From Reticulitermes lucifugus (lineage: Eukaryota > Arthropoda > Insecta > Blattodea > Rhinotermitidae): a stretch of DNA of 27,257 nt. The translations under genes and the position numbers were made by a program. Each line of letters opens with the position of its first letter. The first letter of the stretch is position 1. The stretch is from the NCBI GenBank assembly GCA_026260175.1, contig JAKCWW010008045.1, positions 1 to 27,257 of the forward strand, written 5' to 3'. Shown piece after piece: positions 20,869 through 27,257 of the stretch. The notes under the pieces are model-generated. The model was not told where the DNA came from, searched no databases, and saw only the letters and a program-made list of their open reading frames with translations.

Positions 20869-21958
20869 AAGAAGTTAAAAACAATGTTCTACTGTTGCAG
20901 TACCAAGAGATTTAAAATCCCTTACCCCTGGATATGAATGCATACAATACAAAGGTTACAGAGGTCTGATTCAGGACGAAATTATAATACACTGAGAAAC
21001 TGTGATTATATACAAAAGTTTCATCCGAAAGTGGTTTCAAAGATGAAATATGTGAAAAGAAAATAAGTACATTATGTGTTCACTTAAAGCAGTGAGTGAA
21101 AAAATTCATATCACCATTATCAGATTTTCTGTGCATTAAATTATGTCATTTGAGGCAAACTTCTTGTTATAGGTCAAAATTCATATGTTATATGTGAAAG
21201 TACTACTATTCAAAATAATATGCCATTTGAAATGTTATTCCCCTCTTCTGTACCTCGAATCAGTCAGAATATGAGTGCAATGTACAGAGTTCATGTTCAA
21301 TTACATTGCCAAATACACTACGCTTTTGCAGTGCAATAACTACCTTTCTGGATGTCACATTGTAATAAATTTCATGCTCACTGTATACACACATACAATT
21401 ATTTATCATTTTCATGTCTGAATGCTATATATGGGAATATAAAGAATTTCATTAATACTAGCAAATGCAGGACATGTTCTACAACTTGCACTGTGCTATC
21501 ATTTGGAAATTACAACATAACATCACATACACACTGTATGTTCTATTTTTCTTGACTAGTTTAATCAACAAAAGTCACATCAGTTAACACAACATTTGAA
21601 TTGCCTGTTTTTCAACACGCTTTAACTGCTTCAGTCAGCCAAAAGTGACATATTATTAAGAATTTGTGTACAAATTGCAGTGAGGAAATTAGCTTCTATT
21701 AGTGGACCAGGGACATGCTGCTTGCCCTTAAAAGCATATCTCGTATCTTTGTATCAACATATAATAAACCATCAAATACATTACTAGTAGCCAGTGAAGT
21801 AACTATTGTATAAACAATAACGTGTCAAAAGAAAAGTGCGTTTGCTTTGCTTCAGTACATCAATACACTGGACAGTGCTATCTGTTAAGGAGCTCTTGCT
21901 GGATCCTCATGAGAACTGACAGAGCCAGCCAATGATCAGCCATAGCTGATCATAATGC

Positions 21959-22166
21959 TCACAACTCTGGCAGCTGGAGGGGAATGTGCAAGCCATGAGA
22001 GGCACTAGTTATGCAATGTATCACCGACTGCAGATAATCTTCCAGTTTGCTTTGTACAAAGTCTGAAACTGGAGATGACATCATGTCATCCAGCAAATCC
22101 TGCAGGACTCCAAATCCTGCTGTTCTGTTCACATTTACAGATGCTCCAGGAGAAAACACCACATGC
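21959..22166 (-). CDS. Gene C last exon: C-terminal helices
   Basis: Acceptor TGGCTATTTCAG|GCA, ending in TGA at 21959-21961. RHVVFSPGA aligns with the RHVIYAP-type segment, followed by GFGVLQDLLDDM and a final amphipathic helix. This is the normal C-terminus of the family. Confidence 0.85.
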
Positions 22167-25100
22167 CTGAAATAGCCAATAAAAGACTGAAATGTTTTAC
22201 TTTAAATTAAATACATATTTTACATTTACATACGATGTGACACTTTAGAAAAGGAGAGACGTGAAGTAAACTCTAGTAGCAGAACTATGAAAAATATAAA
22301 TTTTTATTCTGTACTGACAGCACACTTTCCTCGGTATGGTGGATAAAAGACGTGAAATTTTAAGTCTCGCCTCGTGTCTGCAGGAACAATTACGGCAAGT
22401 TAAAAATGTGTTTCTGTCAGTAGCAGTGTGCTTTTCTAGTTCAAATGTAGAACAAAGCAAAAACATCCACACTTCCCTGCAATGAATGCTTATTACATAT
22501 GAAATCCAAAAATATTAAACAGAAACAAATTCAGAAGCTCTTCTCAGCATATCAACTGCTTGCAGCAAAACTGACCTTGAGAATGAACTGGCTGGGCTGC
22601 TGGTATGGTGTAGGAAAGCTCTTTCCAACTGCAACTGCTGGTCATTCATGATCCTCATGTCAAGATATCTTGGAAACAAGGAACATAAACTGAGACTAGT
22701 AAATTAAAAAAACTTGGGGCTTTTATTTGAAGAACTTCTGGATTCTCACATCAACAATGGCAAGGTTGAATTACTTCATTATTAGCCTTGTCTCCAAAAC
22801 AGTACAAAGCTTAACACTGGTATGTCTATTGTTATTCACTAATTTCTCAATCTGTCATGGTATTTGAACACATGAAGGCACAGGATGCAAATTACCCAAG
22901 AGTATGACATAGGAATCTAGCTGACTAAGCACAATACACATGCAAGAACTCTGTAATGCTGTATGAAGTGACTGGGTTTTAAGCTGACTCACCAGCACTC
23001 CATTCTGAAAACTGTAATTTAAAAACTATTATTGCCTGCTGAAATACTATTGGATATATGTAAATATTTGGAGAACCTACTGGCACCATGGCAGGAGCAA
23101 GTGATGATGGAGGTGCAGGTTCTTCTGGAATTCCAGTGCATGCCTACAAGACTATAATAGCATCACATTCCATCAGACAGTTTAGTAACAGCTGTGAGAA
23201 CCTCAGATCTCACAAGTTAAAATCGAATTCATGTCTGTAATTTTATAATAACCTCACAAAAATTTTGGTAGTGCCATTTCTTCCACTGTACATGTAATGA
23301 TTATACCACCAAGACTTGGTTGGTAGAGCTTTGTTTGTGGAAAGCAAAGAACAGTACATGGGGAGAATTTAATGTGCATACCATACCCCTCTAACGTGGT
23401 ACAGTTTGGAAGATTACACACTTCTTCCAATGGTCAGTGAATGATTTACTAGTACTTCTATGAGACTTCTCATCTGCTCTCTTCTGAGCAGATCTGATCT
23501 GATCTGATCTGATCTGATCTGATCTGATCTGATATAGTGCACACACTCAGTCCCAGCATGCAGTGTCCATAAGAACGGCACCAATGGTCTGTTTGGTTTG
23601 GAAAGTTTTATTGTCAGAACCTGTTCAACCTGGATATTAGAAGCTGAAGAGTGTGTGACATTCTGTGTACGACTGACCAAGATGTTCTTAAAAAACTGAT
23701 AACATAATCAGGGGAAATAATGAGCTGGGCTGTAGCTTAGCTGAGCTGTTTCAAGGAAGGCCAAGTATCTTTAGAGCAGGTCTAATAAACCCTCTTACGT
23801 GGTGTGGGCAACTTCAGCAAAATTTGGTTTGCCTGTGGCCAACACGAAATTCAATACAGAGACTGAAAAATGAATAATATACCTACATATAATTATATGT
23901 ATAATTTTACCTCTTTATTTTTCTATACATCATGTGCAAAAATATATTGACAATAAAAGGAAAATATTAAAAAATGCAATTCATAATGTAGGCTAGGGTG
24001 CAGCATACTTTTACACAACAAATTAGTAATGTATGTCTCCATAAATAAACAGCTCATAAGTTTTCAAAACTGTTTTGGCGTTCTATCTCGGATGCTTTGA
24101 CAGGGAAGAGTTACAAGACATTTACTCATTGCAAATGTACCTGTAGGCAGCACAACACTGCGTCATGGGCAACATTTTGCCCACGAGCTATGGGTTGAGC
24201 AGGCCTGCTCTAAAGAATGACCCACAGCAAGGGGAGTGAGTGGTAGTTAGTAATGTGAGGAGAAAAACCACTGTGTCTGACGTATCTAGAGAAACACAGG
24301 AAGAGCCATTATCAACAGCTGGAAAGCCATTTGATTTTTTACCATTTTACCATTACAATTTTACAGCACGGCCTACACATCGACTATTCCACTAACGACA
24401 AAACATACCCATGGCAACTTAAGCACTTACTTTGATTTATCCACATGAAGCAGTTTGTACTGGAATGCCTTTGCTGCTGTTGTGAAGTTTTGTACAGCAC
24501 TTTCAAGCTGAAGAGCATAAGCTTTCACATATTTCTCATACTGTGTACTGATTGCATTCACCGACTCATGTAGAAATAATGCATATTGTCTTGTATCAAA
24601 GGGCACTATCAGACTGTCAGCAAGTAGCCATGTAAGAAGTGCCCACAACTTGGCAACTGCTGTATGGTGTCTGAAGCCTTCGTCTCCCTGAAACAATGTC
24701 CTTTCTACTATATTTACACAGGTTACTGTGGTACTCCTGCAGGAACATGGATGAAACAGCTGGACTAAAAGAAGTTAATATGAGAGGTAAGACAAATTAA
24801 AAGTTGTCCCTGTGTGTACATAATTAAGCACCGCACCATAAAGATACATGTGGGAGTAGAGGTATAGATCTACATTGTACCCATGCAGCATTGTTCATAA
24901 CCCTCTTCGACACCAGTTAGAACCACTAACTTCAGTTATCATTCCACCTGGCAACAAACACTTTGTTGGTCAAAGTGTATCTGAGGCCTTTGCTCTTGTG
25001 GGATGTTATATGGTGTATACTGCTAGTTAGTTACCAACATTCCAGGACAGTCATTTGGTCCCAGAACGTCAGTAACCAACTACATAACATCCCATAAGAG

Positions 25101-26662
25101 CAAATGCCTAAACTAATGCACAGCACAAGCCTGAAATCTCGCAATGCCAAATTTATTCTTTTTAAAAAAGAAAACTTATCAAACCAACATTTCAATATGA
25201 AGTAGTTGATAAACTGAAAAAGAATTGAATATAATAAAGAACATAATTCCAGCAATCAGCATTGGTAATAAATCATTATGAAAAAAAAAAAGACCCATCA
25301 AGATGTATTCACAGAACTCGTGTACTACCACTGCCTCCGTAGCCTTTCCTTTTGTATCCCTGACCATATAAAACGAACATGTACAATACATTCTTAACCT
25401 TGGCACTACATGGAGGTGAGTGGTCAGCATCATGCCCTGGCTGCTTTACCCCCGGGGAAAGAACCTGTACCACCCAATGCATGGCTCTGGGTGGACCTCA
25501 GATGTGGTGGCAAAGGAAGAAATCTCTGCCCCTGCAGCAATTTAACTGCATCACTCAGCCTGAAGGCAGTTCCCAAACTACCCTGGCACAAATTACAGAC
25601 CTTCACATGTAAAGCTGGGTTAAGTTTATGAATCTAGGATCAAAAGATAATCAGACGATGGGTGTCTTCATCTTGATGCGATCTGAACATCTGTAAGTCA
25701 AAAAAAAAAAATAACACGGCTATTCACAGAAAGTGAGTTTCAATGCAAAGAAGTTGGAAAATATACGCATAGTGCAACAGTTTCAGCACATTTGCTCTGT
25801 CAATGCCTCTGCATCTTCAGTTCATAAATGCTAACTTCTGACGCTGTTAAACATAACGTAAAACTGATGATTTCAGGCAAACCACTAACACACATATTTT
25901 AGATGTGTCTTTCCACTTTTCATACAACCACATTAGCTCTGAAATCATGTGAACTACAAATAAATTAATGCCACAGTGAACTCCTCCCTTCCACGCTTTC
26001 ACAGTTGGTGTAAGCCCATATCAGGTACCGAGGTCCACACTTGACAATAATGTGTCTCACCCGTAAGTTTCTGATTTCCTCTGACATTATATTTGTGTTT
26101 GTCATTCACATATGAGAGGAAGGTGCCATTTAACTAGCTTGAGGCCACGGTTTAATGCTGACATATCATTCGTTTTCGTTTCTATCCACTGATTTCCAAG
26201 AAAATGGCAGTTCAGGGAAGCTAAAATGAAAATTCAAATGACCACTCCACATGTAACAGGAGATCATTAAATGCTCACAAAAAAAGGTTAATATCAAAAA
26301 TACAGGGCACATACCTCTGTACTCATAAATTGGAGAAGTAGGCTTGGTACACCAAGGTCATGCAAAAGTTGCTGTGCATTGCCTTCACTGTTTACAACGT
26401 TAACCCTGAAATTCATTAAAAAAAGTAAGCAACAGTAGTAAAGTGACATGACTTAGTAACTTCAGAACAGTCATGGTGATAACTTTTAACATAAAAATTA
26501 CTTACTCTGGTTTCTTTGGATCAGCTGACCTGAGCCAGGAATCAAACACAGTTTGCATGTGAGGTTTAGCAGATGATAAATCAAGATCAAACATGAGTGA
26601 ACTCGCATTGTATAATGTCTTGAACAACAAAGGCGTGGCTTCAATATGGAGGGTCCTGTTGC
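21959..26662 (-). CDS. Gene C (partial): glutamate carboxypeptidase II / transferrin-receptor-like, C-terminal third
   Basis: Five exons in transcript order: 26662-26506, 26405-26315, 24687-24431, 22668-22576 and 22166-21959. All junction phases agree, giving 267 complete residues and TGA. The 5' part lies beyond the right edge. Residues from GNRTLHIEATPL to the SWL segment and then LLHDLGVP match the end of the M28B peptidase domain. From HHTAVAKLW onward it matches the TFR-type helical dimerisation domain, including LADS-x-x-PFD, YALFL, AVQNFT and MNDQ-LERAF. GCPII-type proteins are type II membrane ectoenzymes of about 700-750 residues. The approximately 25-residue segment expected between exons 2 and 3, which holds a zinc-ligand histidine in active enzymes, was not found. 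It is a pseudo-peptidase candidate, or one exon is missed. Confidence 0.85.
22167..22575 (-). other. Gene C last intron
   Basis: About 410 bases of AT-rich sequence. Nothing was recognised. Confidence 0.5.
22576..22668 (-). CDS. Gene C exon: dimerisation domain, MNDQ segment
   Basis: 93 nt, acceptor TGTTTCCAAG|ATA, donor CTCAAG|GTCAGT. It encodes YLDMRIMNDQQLQLERAFL, matching the well conserved R-MMNDQL-x-x-LERAF segment of the family. It is too short to be obvious as an open frame. Confidence 0.85.
23491..23532. repeat. GATCT microsatellite
   Basis: Eight perfect copies of GATCT followed by a partial unit. It is inside a gene C intron. Confidence 0.95.
23769..24215. mobile_element. hAT-like MITE (non-autonomous)
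   Basis: The left end CTTTAGAGCAGGTCTAATAA and the reverse complement of the right end, CTTTAGAGCAGGCCTGCTCA, are matching terminal inverted repeats. Both ends continue with AACCC and a TGGGCAA-like segment. The element is about 447 bp with no coding capacity. The CAGG-type terminus and the GCTCAACCC and GGGCAA subterminal motifs suggest hAT. A clear 8-bp target duplication was not identified. Confidence 0.55.
24431..24687 (-). CDS. Gene C exon: start of TFR-like dimerisation domain
   Basis: Acceptor CATTGTTTCAG|GGA (phase 0), donor ATCAAA|GTAAGT. It encodes HHTAVAKLWALLTWLLADS and then PFDTRQYALFL, AVQNFTTAAKAF and the DKS end, closely following the helical dimerisation domain of GCPII/NAALADase. 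Confidence 0.88.
24845..24975 (-). repeat. SINE-like repeat fragment, copy 5
   Basis: The plus strand shows GGGAGTAGAGGTATAGATCT and then TTCATAACCCTCTTCGACAC, the start of the same 3' body seen in the other copies, then loses similarity. Confidence 0.45.
24985..25107. repeat. Foldback repeat copy 4, strongest hairpin
   Basis: TTTGCTCTTGTGGGATGTTA (from 24989) and the reverse complement of 25082-25103 differ by one base over 21. Inner arms around GTTAGTTACCAACATTCC also pair, about 17 of 23 positions, around a short AGTCATTTG loop. It consists of two head-to-head copies of the family half-unit. Confidence 0.75.
25395..25615 (-). repeat. SINE-like repeat, copy 6
   Basis: The plus strand shows TTGGCACTACATGGAGGTGA, GTGGTCAGCATCATGCCCTG, GCTGCTTTACCCC and GGGGAAAGAACCTGTACCAC. 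It has the same order and orientation as the other copies. Confidence 0.62.
26315..26405 (-). CDS. Gene C exon: degenerate active-site loop region
   Basis: Acceptor AATTTCAG|GGT, donor ACAGAG|GTATGT, 91 nt. It encodes NSEGNAQQLLHDLGVPSLLL, aligning with the G-SG-x-D-x-x-x-F-x-x-x-LG(V/I) segment of GCPII. The family's SGSD/SGND core is replaced by SEGN here, which weakens the case for catalysis. Confidence 0.8.
26506..26662 (-). CDS. Gene C exon (first in window): end of peptidase-like domain
   Basis: The acceptor is GTTTGCAG|GCAAC and the donor CCAGA|GTAAGT. It encodes GNRTLHIEATPLLF followed by a helix and FDSWLRS, aligning with the GN-TL-x-x-x-TPL segment and the SW segment of NAALADases. 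It begins two bases into a codon, so the preceding exon must end in phase 1. Confidence 0.82.
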
Positions 26663-26977
26663 CTGCAAACAACACAAGATTAAAAACAGAAATCGAGAGA
26701 CTTTACAGCATGATGGTGAACTACGGCAGCTGCCATGTAATTTATCACACTAGACCAATGCCAAAGATAGCCCACAACATCTTAGTGCAGTTGTCAAAAT
26801 ATTTTTTCCTTTCACCAACATGTATCATTCAACTGACACAAAATCTTCAGAGACCACAGCGTGTACTTTGACAGACTTAAATGTTTATACAGTTTCATAT
26901 ATGTTTGATACAAGTGTCTGTTCTTCTTATCAAAATCACTTACAAGATTTGAGGTTCTCACATGGTCACCATGAAGT

Positions 26978-27105
26978 TTAATGTCTTCTGGGATGTGACG
27001 CCATATAACCAAAATTTACAGACGTTTCAGAGGCAGAAGGTTCCTCTGCAACTTTACTACACTTCTACAGACTACATGGTGTCACACCCTAGAAGACAGT
27101 AATCT
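26978..27105. repeat. Foldback repeat copy 5
   Basis: The left arm GTCTTCTGGGATGTGACG and right arm GTGTCACACCCTAGAAGAC are inverted complements with few mismatches, around a centre near 27045. The left half reads SETSVNF on the minus strand, the family signature. Confidence 0.68.
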
Positions 27106-27164
27106 TTAAAATTATTTATTTTAGCATGTTCAGCCACAACTACCTAGTTGCTTAAATTGGTATT

Positions 27165-27257
27165 TACCGTATATTCTCGAATCTAAACCGCACCCGAATC
27201 TAATCCGCACCCAGATTTTGGCGACTTCTTAAACGAAAAAAAGTTAGTTCGCGATTC
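27165..27257. mobile_element. Terminus of a DNA-transposon-like repeat, cut by window edge
   Basis: Begins TACCGTATATTCTCG and contains two adjacent 17-18 bp subrepeats, CGAATCTAAACCGCACCC and GAATCTAATCCGCACCC. Elements with this TACCGTAT-x-x-TCGAATCTAA end recur in many animal genomes. The superfamily cannot be settled without the other end. Confidence 0.4.

Larger units (their letters stand above)
20086..21958. other. Spacer between gene C and gene B
   Basis: Should include the gene B promoter and a possible 5' untranslated exon. AGATGGCGG near 20216 resembles a YY1-type core-promoter motif, but this is weak. A SINE-like copy and an ambiguous base are present. From about 20930 to 21958 nothing was recognised. 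Confidence 0.45.
22669..24430 (-). other. Gene C intron between the dimerisation-domain exons
   Basis: About 1.8 kb holding a GATCT microsatellite and a hAT-like MITE. No further exon is needed, because phases match across it. Confidence 0.5.
24688..26314 (-). other. Gene C intron with SINE and foldback copies
   Basis: About 1.6 kb separating LGVPSLLLQFMSTE from GDEGFRHHTAVAKLW. A missing exon of about 75 nt would have to lie here. I searched by eye for a YP-x-YH-type frame with phase-0 splice sites and did not find one. Confidence 0.45.
26663..27257. other. Right-edge stretch upstream of the first visible gene C exon
   Basis: Intron of gene C. It contains foldback copy 5 and the beginning of another element, and no coding exon was recognised. 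Confidence 0.5.

Noticed and set aside
25179-25433. Minus-strand frame of 84 codons
   Set aside because: It overlaps a SINE-like copy and AT-rich repeat sequence, and its start resembles repeat-derived frames, not a gene C exon.
25626-25691. Possible missing gene C exon after the acceptor GACTTACAG
   Set aside because: The phase-0 frame begins MFRSHQDEDTHRLIIF and reaches a stop without a usable donor. The segment looks like part of a dispersed repeat.
1-27257. CRISPR array, bacterial operon or integron-type system
   Set aside because: No regularly spaced direct repeats. The intron-split genes and retrotransposon content show a eukaryotic nuclear sequence.

Overview
This looks like nuclear DNA from a hemimetabolous insect, probably a cockroach or termite (Blattodea). 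The coding sequence is split into short exons with consensus GT-AG introns. Long AT-rich introns and spacers hold many decayed transposable elements. The Blattodea call is an inference: several repeat families (a non-LTR retrotransposon C-terminus, a tRNA-derived SINE and a foldback repeat) have reading-frame signatures that I associate from memory with cockroach and termite sequences. No database search was possible. All exon models are hand-built from splice motifs, reading-phase continuity and protein similarity.

Three genes can be supported, all on the minus strand. Gene B (20085 down to 12340, seven coding exons, about 769 residues) encodes an N-terminal THAP zinc finger split over two exons, an acidic linker, two identical AT-hooks, a divergent ZAD-like CxxC-x43-CxxC domain, one C2H2 finger and a long acidic tail with a repeated LNEMG motif. 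Gene A (8767 down to 2374, five coding exons, about 503 residues) lies downstream in the same orientation. It has a THAP finger, a basic linker, the same ZAD-like domain with identical 43-residue spacing, the same C2H2 finger and an acidic tail. The two are tandem paralogues, at least in their 3' halves. Both look like chromatin or DNA-binding nuclear proteins.

Gene C (minus strand, 26662 down to 21959, truncated by the right edge of the window) is the C-terminal third of a member of the glutamate carboxypeptidase II / NAALADase / transferrin-receptor family (peptidase M28B). It covers the end of the peptidase-like domain and the whole TFR-type dimerisation domain. The segment that carries the last zinc-ligand histidine in active family members was not found. 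The protein may therefore be a non-catalytic homologue, or one small exon has been missed.

Region by region: 1-2373 is spacer with a weak plus-strand exon candidate and one foldback repeat. 2374-8767 is gene A, with mariner, SINE and LINE remnants in its introns. 8768-12339 is spacer with an inverted repeat, a 43-bp tandem duplication, a reverse-transcriptase remnant and two tRNA-derived repeats. 12340-20085 is gene B, with a hAT/CGGBP1-like finger remnant, a LINE tail, a foldback repeat and a SINE in its introns. 20086-21958 is spacer. 21959-26662 is gene C, with a hAT-like MITE, a GATCT microsatellite, a foldback repeat and SINEs. 26663-27257 holds a fifth foldback repeat and one end of a further repeat element. 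No rRNA, intact tRNA or CRISPR was seen.
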